DNA of 39,932 nt from Caldilineaceae bacterium (lineage in GTDB: Bacteria > Chloroflexota > Anaerolineae > Caldilineales > Caldilineaceae), in the NCBI GenBank assembly GCA_022824025.1, contig JAJEBF010000016.1, positions 1-39,932 on the forward strand. Direction: 5' to 3'. The translations under genes and the position numbers were made by a program. Under the pieces are notes generated by a model. It did no database searches, was not told the DNA's origin, and saw only the letters and a program-made list of their open reading frames with translations. This document shows positions 16,603 to 25,241 of the stretch, in pieces; the stretch's first letter is position 1, and the number at the start of each line of letters is the position of its first letter.

Positions 16603-19187
16603 CACGTTATACATGATTCATTTTCCCACACACGCGCGATAGTACTCTGTATCTTCTTCTCGAAGCGTTCAATCAATTCGCGGTTGGCGTCGACAAGGGC
16701 TTGTTCGGCTTCGATTTCAGCAACGATGGCCTGCTGAGTTTTGGAAGGTGGTAGAGGAATCCGATAGGCGGCCAGCGACTTTGCATTTATGTTGGCTTGA
16801 CCAATTGCACGGCTCGCATACTGTTTGATTCCTGCCTGAAACCCTTTGGTGTTCATGAATGCGTTAACGTAGTACGGATTCGCAAGCTCATCTGAAATCG
16901 TGAGCCTTATCAGGTAGGAAGCGAAACAGTATTCTCCATCCAAATCGAAAATTCCGGTCCTACCTACATGTTCAAAGCTGTTGGTACGATTGAAAAGAAT
17001 ATCGCCACGATTAAGCTTGTATTTGTTGTAATCATCAGCCGAAATGTCGGCACATTTCATGGTACCCTGGTCAGTACACATTCCTTTGACAAGTTCATTC
17101 ATTCGGAACGTCTTGTAGCCCTTATTCTCGGTGTTTAGACGAGACGACAAGCCGTACTGAATCCTCTCACACAGGGCCCCCAACTCCACCATCGGCCAAT
17201 CCGGCTCAACATGAATGTGCGGCCGGTAATTCTCGACAACAGCCCGCGCCCCGTCAATCACCTTCTGGTACCCTTCAATCTCCGCAACGATCTCCTCCTG
17301 AACATCCAATGGCGGCAATGGGATTTGAAGCTGACAAAAAAGGGACTTGGAGATCTCTTTAAACGTTCCTCCACTAGCCCACGTCTCCATGGTGGGAACG
17401 AGCCTCGTAACTGCAAATGCAACATACTTGGGAATTATTTTGGAAGGGTCTCTTATGACAATGTTCTTGAATCCCTGATTCGTTGCCAAGGGGATTTTGT
17501 TGATTCCGATTCTTCCAATAGTTGCACGTGTAGACACCACGACTGAGTCTTCAGGAAGTAGAGTTGCGGATGACTTTGCCAAGCCGGAATCGCTAATCGT
17601 GCGCTGAGTTGACCGTATCTCAGACACTAAGTCTTCCGACGGCAAGTCAACCAGTGTCGCCCAGGCTATGTCGCCATCCCAGTATTCTTCCACTGACGAT
17701 TTTGGAGTTCCGCCACTTTCAACGCGAAATAGCGAAGTGTCACCTAATGCGACCATGGGAAAGGAGTGATTCAAGTCAGGGCTTACCCGATACCGCTCCC
17801 CACTCAAATTGTACTCCCCATCCTCGGCGAGCCTCTCCTTCTCAGTGGTCAATCCGCCCTTCGGCTGCGACCCCTCCACCACATACTCTGCCCTGCTCTC
17901 AGCCGCCAATGACGTCGACTCCTGCCGGGATTCACCATCCCCCTCGCCCTCCCGCAACCCCTGCAAATACGCAACGATCTCCTCCTGTATCCGCGGCAAG
18001 TCATTCGCGTCGCTCGGACGCCGCTGCGCGCCCAAGTCGAAACCGTCACTCTCCACCTTGAAAAAGGCAATCCGGTCCGTCCTCCGCGCCAGTGCCTTGT
18101 CCAGCAACAGAATCGACGTTTTGACGCCCGAATAGGGGTTGAAGACGCCCGCCGGCAGCGAGACGACCGCCACCAGGCTCTCCTCCACCAGTTTCTTACG
18201 CAACTGCTTGTGCGCGTTCTGGCTCTGGAAGATGATCCCCTCCGGCACAATGATCCCCGCCCTCCCGCCGGCGTTCAGATGCTCGACCATGTAGTCCACG
18301 AACAGAACTTCGCTGCGCCGTGATTTGACGCCGAACCGGTTGTGCGGCCGGATCCCCCCTTTGGGCGACATGAAGGGCGGGTTGGCCAGGATTACGTCGG
18401 CGTACTCGTTCCAGCGCTCCTCGCTCGTCAACGTGTCATACTCATATATGCGGGGCGCGACAAGCCCGTGCAGATACATGTTGACCAGCGACAGCCGCAC
18501 CATGTCCGGCGAGATATCGTAGCCTGTCAGGTTCCTGGCCAGCCGTTCGCGGTCGTCCGGCGTCAACGTGCTGTTCCCGTCAGAATCGGTGTTGGCGTCC
18601 AGAATATGCTTGTAGGAGGAGATGAGAAATCCGGCCGTCCCGCAGGCCGGGTCGAGAACTGCATCCTCCTTCTTCGGGTCCACAATCGACACGATGAAGT
18701 CGATGATGTGCCGCGGCGTACGGAACTGCCCCGCGTCGCCCTGCGAATCCATCACCGAAAGCAGATACTCGAACGCGTCCCCCAGCCGCTCCGAATGATC
18801 ATAGGTGAAGCCGTCGATCACCTTCAGGAAGGCCCGCAGCGTCTCCGGGTCGCGATAGGGCAGATAAGCGTTACTGAAAATGTCCCTGAACAGCTGCGGG
18901 ACGCCCGGGTTCTGGTCCATGCGCTCGATCGCCTCGGCGTAAAGGCCGCGCGTCTCGTGGCCCCCCAGGCCCGGCTGCATCAGCCTGGCCCAGCCATACT
19001 GACCGAACTCCCCGGTGAAAAAGGCCCGCTCGCCGCCCAACTCCTCACTGAGCCCGTCCATGTCGTCCATGAACTTGTAGATCAGCGCGATCGTGATCTG
19101 CTCGACCTGGCTCTTGGGATCCGGAACTTTGCCAACGAGAATGTCGCGGGCCGTGTCTATGCGGCGTTTCGTTTCGGCGTCCAGCAT
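16602..19187 (-). CDS. hsdM: fused type I restriction-modification methyltransferase and specificity protein (HsdM-HsdS)
   Basis: An 861-aa fusion. Residues 1-450 are the N6-adenine methylase: helical N-domain, GQFRTPRHI near 153-161, motif I DPACGTAGF near 179-187, motif IV NPPF at 269-272, and the closing EYNLSGERYR. The rest is a complete HsdS: TRD1 from FPMVALGDTSLFRVESGGTP, a conserved helical spacer IPLPPLDVQEEIVAEIEGYQ, TRD2 from WPMVELGALCERI, and a second helix IPLPPSKTQQAIVAEIEAEQ. It recognises a bipartite site and methylates adenine on both halves with SAM. Normally M and S are separate genes. ATG 19187 follows AGAGGA. The TRD-coding parts are A+T-richer than the methylase and spacer. 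HsdR is encoded upstream beyond a three-gene insert. Confidence 0.95.
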   Translation of the reverse strand: MLDAETKRRIDTARDILVGKVPDPKSQVEQITIALIYKFMDDMDGLSEELGGERAFFTGEFGQYGWARLMQPGLGGHETRGLYAEAIERMDQNPGVPQLFRDIFSNAYLPYRDPETLRAFLKVIDGFTYDHSERLGDAFEYLLSVMDSQGDAGQFRTPRHIIDFIVSIVDPKKEDAVLDPACGTAGFLISSYKHILDANTDSDGNSTLTPDDRERLARNLTGYDISPDMVRLSLVNMYLHGLVAPRIYEYDTLTSEERWNEYADVILANPPFMSPKGGIRPHNRFGVKSRRSEVLFVDYMVEHLNAGGRAGIIVPEGIIFQSQNAHKQLRKKLVEESLVAVVSLPAGVFNPYSGVKTSILLLDKALARRTDRIAFFKVESDGFDLGAQRRPSDANDLPRIQEEIVAYLQGLREGEGDGESRQESTSLAAESRAEYVVEGSQPKGGLTTEKERLAEDGEYNLSGERYRVSPDLNHSFPMVALGDTSLFRVESGGTPKSSVEEYWDGDIAWATLVDLPSEDLVSEIRSTQRTISDSGLAKSSATLLPEDSVVVSTRATIGRIGINKIPLATNQGFKNIVIRDPSKIIPKYVAFAVTRLVPTMETWASGGTFKEISKSLFCQLQIPLPPLDVQEEIVAEIEGYQKVIDGARAVVENYRPHIHVEPDWPMVELGALCERIQYGLSSRLNTENKGYKTFRMNELVKGMCTDQGTMKCADISADDYNKYKLNRGDILFNRTNSFEHVGRTGIFDLDGEYCFASYLIRLTISDELANPYYVNAFMNTKGFQAGIKQYASRAIGQANINAKSLAAYRIPLPPSKTQQAIVAEIEAEQALVDANRELIERFEKKIQSTIARVWENESCIT

Positions 19188-19424
19188 TTGAGTCCTCTAA
19201 GCGATAATCTGGATTTTTTGGGAGCCAGTCAATGAATGCCCTATCCTGTTCAAGGAATTCAAGGGGACCTGCTACGATGGAATGGGAGGAAAGCGGGGTA
19301 GATGACTAACTGGCCCTCATCGCTCTTCGCCTGCGTCAGGCGAGAGAGAGTCGAGGAAGCACTTCGGCTTTCTGCGCTGGCGGAACATCAGGCCCAACCA
19401 GGCGTCGAGGCAACATCAAATTGG

Positions 19425-19865
19425 TTACGATTCGGTTCTTCGTCGTTGCAGGATTAAAACAGGGTCTCCATAGTACGTCCCACTGACATGCTCAAGCTCC
19501 GTGTGCCTGATGTCCTCTGCCTGCCCCAGCTTGCTCGTCCAAGCGCCGCCGACCAACTGCCTGGCGGCATGTGTAGGCATGTCATTGGCGTCAGCGAAAA
19601 TCGCCACCTTTTCCAGGCCCTCTTCCCAGGTGACTTTGTGGCAGATTTCGAATCCGATGCTGAGGAATGCCTCTGCGTAGGCTTTTACCGTGTACTCTCT
19701 TAGCGCTTCTTCCGGCCAATAGTACTGATCTTCGGCGTCCGGCTCCCACCAACGAGAGTCATCCCCTGCCGCCCACGCGATGCAATTGTATTGCCGCTCA
19801 GCTTCGCTGGTTATGCTGTAACCGGTGCCCTTGAGCCCGGGGAACAAGCGCTCAAGGTCTACCAC
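19425..19865 (-). CDS. DUF7689-like protein, third gene of an overlapping cassette
   Basis: A 146-aa soluble protein. Conserved elements by recall of the DUF7689 family: TSEAERQYNCIAWAAGDDSRW near 19-39 (Cys-Ile-Ala-Trp-Ala), YYWPEEALREYTVKAYAEAF near 48-67, EEGLEKVAIFAD near 81-92, PTHAARQLVGGAWTSKLGQ near 97-115, and DIRHTELEHV. Invariant-looking Cys27, His99 and Lys112 could form a Cys-His active site of papain/NlpC-like type, but this is speculation. The GTG start at 19865 is preceded by AAGGG and overlaps the previous gene by seven bases. Function unknown; separated by 237 bases from hsdMS. Confidence 0.7.
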   Translation of the reverse strand: MVDLERLFPGLKGTGYSITSEAERQYNCIAWAAGDDSRWWEPDAEDQYYWPEEALREYTVKAYAEAFLSIGFEICHKVTWEEGLEKVAIFADANDMPTHAARQLVGGAWTSKLGQAEDIRHTELEHVSGTYYGDPVLILQRRRTES

Positions 19866-20311
19866 CGCAGGCCCTTATCTCTTGCCCAGCCTAACCAGTC
19901 GTTCGCCATTTCTGAGATGATCCCTCTATGTTCAGGAAGCACGGGGTTTTCCTGCGTAATCTCTCGCAGCGCCAAGAACCAGTGACCGGGTCTTTCCTCC
20001 AGTTCCTTCAAAATCAGAGGCAACGCCTGCGGCCCCATTCCAATGATTTGAAGGTATGCCGGATGCTGTGAAAACTCGCGTATTGAAGAAAGATGGGCGC
20101 ACTCTCTCTCCAGAGTATCTGTGAGAAGCCGAAACTCTTCGGCCGGAACTTCCCCATAGGCAAAAGTGGAGGCTTCGGTGACTGAAGTGGAGAGTCCTGC
20201 ATTCAGTCCGGCCTGAAGAAGGCCCCAAACAGGCTGGCCGAAATCTCTTGTCTTGGGTGAGACAAAAATGTCAACCGACAGTTGGTCTTCCAAGAGTGTT
20301 ACGCCAGTCAC
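19859..20311 (-). CDS. unknown 150-aa protein, usual neighbour of DUF7689
   Basis: The C-terminal half has the pattern HPAYLQIIGMGPQALPLILK, ERPGHWFLALREITQENPV and EHRGIISEMANDWLGWARDK, a conserved helical unit I recall from many hypothetical proteins encoded next to DUF7689 genes. The N-terminal 60 residues are variable and not recognised. The GTG start at 20311 overlaps the TIGR04255-like stop by four bases (GTGA), and its own end overlaps the next gene by seven bases. Stoichiometric co-production of the three proteins is therefore likely. No catalytic residues can be assigned; a helical scaffold or adaptor is the likeliest role. Confidence 0.7.
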   Translation of the reverse strand: MTGVTLLEDQLSVDIFVSPKTRDFGQPVWGLLQAGLNAGLSTSVTEASTFAYGEVPAEEFRLLTDTLERECAHLSSIREFSQHPAYLQIIGMGPQALPLILKELEERPGHWFLALREITQENPVLPEHRGIISEMANDWLGWARDKGLRW

Positions 20312-21117
20312 GTTCGTTCCTCCACGCCTAACAGGTCGCGCAGCTGGTCGGTGATGCTACCTTCGAATGCCATTACTACATTGCTGTGGGCAGTTCTCAC
20401 TTCCTTCTTCAATTCTGCCTCGTTCGGTTCTAACGACCGCGAGACTCTGTCGTAAAGATCGAGCATGAAGGCCTGCGGTTCCCCTGCAAGCTGCGGTGTA
20501 TCAGCGGGGCCAAATGTGATCAACACCGAATGTTCAAGCTCTGCCTGGGGCACCTCAACTCTTACGAGAAAGGCGCCGTGCCTGTTTCCCAAGGACGGCG
20601 GAAGATTCGGATAGATTTTGAAGTACTCTTCCATAGGGATTATCGGCCCGGGAATTTCTATCCGGTTGATATATCGCAGACCAATGCGAACGATTCTCTC
20701 GGGAAGGGCTACCTCATTGTATACGTTCAGCATCTCATATATGACCGGCTCCCAGTTCTCAAAGTGACGATATGGGAGTAACTGATTGACCACGACAAGA
20801 TTCTCGGCGACCTGTATCATGAGGCTGCCGCCTTCGGTGAGGAACTGCATCCACGGTGGCAGCCTTTGTACGCCTGCCGTCGATGTTTCGGGCCCCATTG
20901 TGATCCTGGCTTCTTGAGTTTCTCTCCGTTGCTTTCTGGGAAATCTGGATCTGACTCTCTCGTAAAAGGCGCCGGGCACAGTGTCATCCCAAGACGATTC
21001 GGCAAAGTAGATTTCGCAAAGCGCTTCGACTACAGGGGGATTCCGGTAACTGCGCTTCGGGATCTCTCCCTGCCGGTGGTCACCGAAAAATCTTCCAGGT
21101 TCTGGATCAGCGCTCAC
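20308..21117 (-). CDS. TIGR04255-like family protein, first gene of the cassette
   Basis: 269 aa from GTG 21117, chosen because GGAGG lies seven bases upstream; the frame is open for 29 more codons but these look non-coding. YRNPPVVEALCEIYFAESS near 23-41 is the characteristic opening of the sporadic TIGR04255 family. Later segments LMIQVAENLVVVNQLLPYRH, IGLRYINRIEIPG and EYFKIYPNLPPSLG also fit. The family is patchily distributed with no established biochemical function. On the minus strand a TATACT box (21301-21306) lies 184 bases upstream, so the cassette could have its own promoter in the 262-base gap after hsdR. Confidence 0.7.
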   Translation of the reverse strand: MSADPEPGRFFGDHRQGEIPKRSYRNPPVVEALCEIYFAESSWDDTVPGAFYERVRSRFPRKQRRETQEARITMGPETSTAGVQRLPPWMQFLTEGGSLMIQVAENLVVVNQLLPYRHFENWEPVIYEMLNVYNEVALPERIVRIGLRYINRIEIPGPIIPMEEYFKIYPNLPPSLGNRHGAFLVRVEVPQAELEHSVLITFGPADTPQLAGEPQAFMLDLYDRVSRSLEPNEAELKKEVRTAHSNVVMAFEGSITDQLRDLLGVEERT

Positions 21118-21379
21118 TGTCTCGCCTCCATAACATGAAGTGGGCCCAGTCGTAGAAAAGGAAAGATTCTTTCCCCTACATGATGTGAACCCACTCCCAA
21201 GCACACGCCAGGCTTACACTCTTATGACGACAGGCCAGATTCCCTTTGTTCACTGCGTGCTGTCTTCCATAGAGTGCCTGTCACTCGGTGATTCCTCCAG
21301 AGTATACCACTTTCATCTTTATCGAATGGAATAGGCGGTCTTTCGTCTCTCTGTGCTTGTGGCGAGCCGGGAGCACTGT

Positions 21380-23923
21380 TCATGCCGCAAACTGATTCAG
21401 GGAAACGTAGTCCTTGATATACTCTGGTACGAGCAAGCGGTACTTGTTCGGCACGCGCGCGTAGTCATCCAGCGAAAGCGAGGCATTGGTCGCAAGCCGG
21501 GTGAGCTGACGGCTGGCTACGATCTGCCGGACCTCCTCGCTGGTGGCGTACGCCTTGAAATAGGCCCGGATTACCGGGATCGCCTCTGCCTCGCCCGCCT
21601 CCTCCGGCTGATGGTCGGCGACAAACTTGGCGAACTCCTCCTCCAGCAACTCGTCCTTTGACTTGAACCTGGGAATAATGTCAAAGACCTTTTCCAGGAT
21701 CTCCCGCAGCGTGAGTCGCCGGTCCACAGCCGCGGCCTTGCGCAGCTTTGCCAGCGTATAGTACTCCTCCGGTTTGTCCATGACCTCGCGGTTCACATAG
21801 TCGATCACGCGGTCCCACTGGCCCGCTTCCACCGCCTGGACAATGGTTTCATTCGCCCGCACCGTGTCCGTGAACCTCTCGAACAGCATCCGGTCGATCT
21901 TCATCCCTTCCAGTCCGATAGTCTCTTCGCGGAGTACTGTAAGGTTGTCACGGCCCATGAACTCGAAAGCGCCAAGCGCAATCACCGGCCCGATCGGCCC
22001 ATTCCCATCCGGGTCGCCGCCCGTGATAACCGGCAGCTTGAGTTCCTCGTCATAGTTGAACTCGGTCTCGAAGTACTCACAGTTTCCGAAAAAGTCGAAG
22101 AGCTTGAACTCTGTCTTTTCCGGCTTGGCTACTTCCTCCTTGAGCCTCTCGTCGCGCAACTGTTCCAGGAAACTGTGCCGCCGCGTGCCCCGCCCCTTGA
22201 TCTGAACAAAGTCGGTCGGCGAAAAAACGGGCCGGAACAGGCCCAGGTTCAGAATGTCGGTGCAGTCATATCCGGTCGTCATCATACCGACGGTGACGCA
22301 GACGCGAGCCGTGCTGGTGCGGTATTCAGGCAAAAAGTTGCCTGCCCCCATCAGATTGTTGTTGGCAAACCTGATCGTGAACTGCTGCGCCTCTGCGATC
22401 TGCGAAGTCACCTGCACGGCGAAGTTAGACCGATACCTGCCCGGATAGATGATGTCGGCCATCTCGTTCAGGGTCTGCGTCAGCCTCGCCGCGTGGTTCT
22501 GGCTGACCGCAAAGACGATCGACTTGCCGAACTCGTTGCTGACGGGGTCCCGCAAACCGTGCTTCAAAAAGGTCTGACAAAAGACTTCGTTCGTCGCGTC
22601 GGAAAAGAACTGCTTCTCGAACTGGCGCTGTTTGTATGTCTGTTCCTGCTCCTCTCCGATGTCGTCGGTGACGGAGACGATGAACCCTTCCTCCGCCAGC
22701 AGCTGCGTCGTCACATTGGTGCGGGCGTCCACAACCGTGGGATTGATCAGGTAGCCGTCGCGCACGCCGTCCAGCAGCGAATAACGAAAGGTAGGCTGCC
22801 CGCTCTCGCAGCCGAAAGTCCGGTAGGTGTCCAGCAGCAGGCGGCGCTCCATCTCCCTCGGATCACGAACGCCGGTCCCCGCGCTCTCCGTTTTCTTCAG
22901 ATAGTCCCGCGGCGTTGCGGTCAAGCCCAGCTTATAGCCGACGAAGTAGTCGAACACGGAGCGGGCGTTGCCGCTGATCGAACGGTGCGCCTCGTCGGAG
23001 ATCACGAGGTCGAAGTCGGTGGGCGAAAAGAGGGCCTGGTACTTGTTGTTGAAAAGCAGCGACTGCACCGTGCTGACCACAATTTCGGCGGAACGCCAAT
23101 CGTCGCGGCGCTCCTTGTATACCACCGTCTGGAAGTCGGCGGAGAGCAGCGCGGAAAAGACCTTTCTCGCCTGCTCCTCAAGTTCCAGGCGGTCCACCAG
23201 AAAGAGCACGCGACTGGCATTTCCCGTACGCAGGAACAGCTTTATGATGGCCGCCGCGGTGAGCGTCTTGCCGGTACCGGTCGCCATTTCGAACAGGAAG
23301 CGGTCGTTGCCCTCCTCCAGCGAGCGTTGCAAGGCATGGACGGCCCTCAGCTGGTAGTCGCGCAAAAAGCGCAGGCCGCCGGTCGCGATGAAAGCGGGCC
23401 GCTCGTTCTCGTTCTTCCACGCCGCCGCCGACGCGTAGTTCGGGCGCTGGCTGAGAACGATGTAGTCCGCCTCCACGCGCTCATCGATCAATCTCTGCGG
23501 GTTTGGCGTGACCCGCTGGTAGCCTGCGACCGAATCGGGTGAAGGAAAGGTTGTAATGATGTAAGGATTGCCGCGCTCCAGGTCCCAAAAGTAGTGCAGA
23601 TTCCCGTTGGAAAGGATGATGAAGCGGCAGTTCTGTGAACGGGCGTACCGCCGCGCCTGCTCCTTGCCTGTCAGCGGGTTCCTGTCCTCTGACTTGGCCT
23701 CCAGGACAATGAGCGGAAAGCCCCGGCTGTCGAGCAACAGGAAATCGACATAGCCCTTGCCTGTCTTCTCAAAGTCCTCGCCCAAACCGTCCAGGTCCGA
23801 ACTCTTGAGCGTAACACCTGCCTCAAGCCGGATATTGGCCGGACTATCTTCCCCGGCGAAGAAACGCCACCCTGCCGACTCGAGCAGCCGGTTTATCTTG
23901 ATCCGTGCAGTTGCTTCTCTCAT
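21380..23923 (-). CDS. hsdR: type I restriction enzyme R subunit
   Basis: An 847-aa restriction and translocation subunit. The N-terminal PD-(D/E)xK nuclease has Asp60 (GYVDFLLLD) and Glu75-x-Lys77 (VLEAK). The SF2 translocase follows with Walker A MATGTGKT (213-220), DEAH box SDEAHRS (309-315), motif III GLTATP, and a motif VI element QIKGRGTRR. The C-terminal helical region (about 600-847) is the part that docks on the methylase. It cuts unmodified DNA after ATP-driven translocation. Length and EcoEI-like C-terminus fit a complete protein. ATG 23923 has a weak GGGATGA upstream. It precedes the TIGR04255/DUF7689 cassette and hsdMS on the same strand. Confidence 0.95.
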   Translation of the reverse strand: MREATARIKINRLLESAGWRFFAGEDSPANIRLEAGVTLKSSDLDGLGEDFEKTGKGYVDFLLLDSRGFPLIVLEAKSEDRNPLTGKEQARRYARSQNCRFIILSNGNLHYFWDLERGNPYIITTFPSPDSVAGYQRVTPNPQRLIDERVEADYIVLSQRPNYASAAAWKNENERPAFIATGGLRFLRDYQLRAVHALQRSLEEGNDRFLFEMATGTGKTLTAAAIIKLFLRTGNASRVLFLVDRLELEEQARKVFSALLSADFQTVVYKERRDDWRSAEIVVSTVQSLLFNNKYQALFSPTDFDLVISDEAHRSISGNARSVFDYFVGYKLGLTATPRDYLKKTESAGTGVRDPREMERRLLLDTYRTFGCESGQPTFRYSLLDGVRDGYLINPTVVDARTNVTTQLLAEEGFIVSVTDDIGEEQEQTYKQRQFEKQFFSDATNEVFCQTFLKHGLRDPVSNEFGKSIVFAVSQNHAARLTQTLNEMADIIYPGRYRSNFAVQVTSQIAEAQQFTIRFANNNLMGAGNFLPEYRTSTARVCVTVGMMTTGYDCTDILNLGLFRPVFSPTDFVQIKGRGTRRHSFLEQLRDERLKEEVAKPEKTEFKLFDFFGNCEYFETEFNYDEELKLPVITGGDPDGNGPIGPVIALGAFEFMGRDNLTVLREETIGLEGMKIDRMLFERFTDTVRANETIVQAVEAGQWDRVIDYVNREVMDKPEEYYTLAKLRKAAAVDRRLTLREILEKVFDIIPRFKSKDELLEEEFAKFVADHQPEEAGEAEAIPVIRAYFKAYATSEEVRQIVASRQLTRLATNASLSLDDYARVPNKYRLLVPEYIKDYVSLNQFAA

Positions 23924-24147
23924 GTCGCGTCATCCCGGTGACGATGCTTCTTCGAAAGAACCTTCAAACTCTGAATTCAAATGGCGTTCAGCAATCAAAA
24001 GCTATCAGCCAGTATTTCGCAAATCGTTAGCCAGAACAGTTGTTTATCACGCAGGCAGGCATTCCAAACAGGAACTGGGGTTTGCCAAAAATGCAGACGC
24101 AGGCTGCGCTTCTGCTTTGCTGTCCTTGAGCGGGCATGAAAATTCGC

Positions 24148-24162
24148 GGTTTCAAATTGAAC
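24148..24162 (+). repeat. GGTTTCAAATTGAAC motif, copy 1
   Basis: Fifteen bases identical to the reverse complement of 25031-25045. It lies 225 bases upstream of the hsdR start. The core TCAAATTGAAC recurs three times in the island. Confidence 0.6.
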
Positions 24163-24895
24163 TTACTTCAGAAAGAATACGAAGAATGGCTATGACGACC
24201 TTGTACTTTTTTGTATCTGTTCATAAAAATGTCCGCTCAAACGCGATTTTCTTTTCGACTTTGGGGTGTTTCAGGTCACAATTCGATGCAGGCGCGCGGA
24301 TGGGGCAGAGCCGCCAGGCTGCCCGGCTGGCGCTTTCTTCCGGATTTACGAATGGCACGGTACGGTCATGCGCGGGCTGGATTACTGAAGGCGGCCGGGC
24401 GGCGGCATGATCATTTGGGACGGCGCCACCTGGCATGTAGCGAAGTCCGTACAGGCCGCCGGCGCCTCTGCGACTCCTGTAAAGCCTTCCTCGACTGTAT
24501 CAGTGCGGAGCGCTCCTAGCTCTTGACCCGGCAGTGGCCGAATCTTGTTCTTGACCAAGATTCGGAAAGCCTCTTGAGTATCATGGTGAACTTACATTTG
24601 TTTCGGTTCCCATGGGGACTAATATCTTTTGCTCAGTCTTCGTACCGGGACCGCCGTAGTTTCGCCAGTTCCGCCGATGTTCGCAAGTCCCTGGAATCAT
24701 TTGGCGCGTCCATTAGCGCTCGTTGACACTTTCAAGGTGTGCCGAGAGGGTAAGCTCTTGCGTCTGCGTTCGGTGAAAAGGTAGGGTTTCAAGCCGGGCT
24801 GAAGAGACACAGTTTCAATTTAGCTGCAGCAATAGCTGGGCTGGACGCTCCCTGAACACAGGACGTGCCCTCGTGCGGGAATTCGCAGGGAACAG

Positions 24896-24919
24896 GTAAA
24901 CGCTCGTACGAGCGTTTAC
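24896..24919. repeat. perfect 24-bp palindrome with flanking related half-sites
   Basis: Half-site GTAAACGCTCGT is followed directly by ACGAGCGTTTAC. To its right come the similar words CGAGAGTTTATGAGCG and CTTGCGAG (24930-24952), so this looks like a cluster of operator sites. It lies between the 78-aa gene and hsdR. Confidence 0.75.
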
Positions 24920-25003
24920 GAGAGATCCACGAGAGTTTATGAGCGCTTGCGAGAAAAAATTTTCAAGAGACAGAACAGCGCCTATTTTGCAATAATATAA
25001 TAA

Positions 25004-25240
25004 TTACATGATGACGGGAGATTCTTGTGCGTTCAATTTGAAACCAAGAGTTTTCGCACGGGCTGTGGCCTGACCTCGGAGGCGCCTCACTCGCTCCATT
25101 GATACTCGCAAGCTCGTGTACCCGTCTGGGACCTCCATGAGAAACGGTAGGGCGCCAGGCCCCTGGCGCCCGGCCAGATATCGTCTGCTCCCCCACTGCT
25201 CCGCATTCGAGTGCGCGGATTTTGCCTGCTTCATTGCCAT
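25004..25240 (-). CDS. small 78-aa protein directly downstream of the GHKL ATPase gene
   Basis: ATG 25240 begins one base after the stop of the 1507-aa gene (TGACATG), giving MAMKQAKSAHSNAEQWGS; an upstream in-frame ATG at 25264 would overlap that gene. It is basic and soluble, with GYTSLRVSMERVRRLRGQAT and a C-terminal GFKLNAQESPVIM. No family is recognised. Adjacency and reinitiation spacing argue that it is a partner made in step with the ATPase. The GFKLN-coding segment contains one copy of the repeated TCAAATTGAAC core. Confidence 0.5.
   Translation of the reverse strand: MAMKQAKSAHSNAEQWGSRRYLAGRQGPGALPFLMEVPDGYTSLRVSMERVRRLRGQATARAKTLGFKLNAQESPVIM
25027..25041 (-). repeat. GTGCGTTCAATTTGA, left arm of inverted pair
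   Basis: An exact reverse complement of 29888-29902. The two copies face each other across the 1507-aa gene and its small partner. This copy lies inside the 3' part of the 78-aa gene. Confidence 0.6.
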
Positions 25241-25241
25241 G

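Larger units (their letters stand above)
23924..25003. other. 1.1-kb region without a convincing gene inside the island
   Basis: Short frames exist on both strands but none has a recognisable domain, ribosome-binding site and good length together. The region is strongly mixed in composition: A+T-rich near 24190-24260, G+C-rich at 24280-24480, then A+T-rich again. It contains a perfect palindrome (24896), one copy of the GGTTTCAAATTGAAC motif (24148), and an AT-rich promoter-like stretch TTGTAC...TAAAAA near 24205 on the plus strand. It may be a decayed gene, a non-coding RNA locus or a control region. Confidence 0.5.

Noticed and set aside
19326..19345. Hairpin TCGCCTG/CAGGCGA between DUF7689 and hsdMS as a terminator
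   Set aside because: Only seven base pairs and no T-run on either strand; not enough to call.
22175..23542. A 455-codon plus-strand frame over hsdR
   Set aside because: Antisense of a gene with intact nuclease and helicase motifs.
24211..24519. A 102-codon plus-strand frame inside the island with an AT-rich promoter-like lead
   Set aside because: No recognisable domain, Arg-rich after residue 30, and no ribosome-binding site; kept only as part of the unexplained region.
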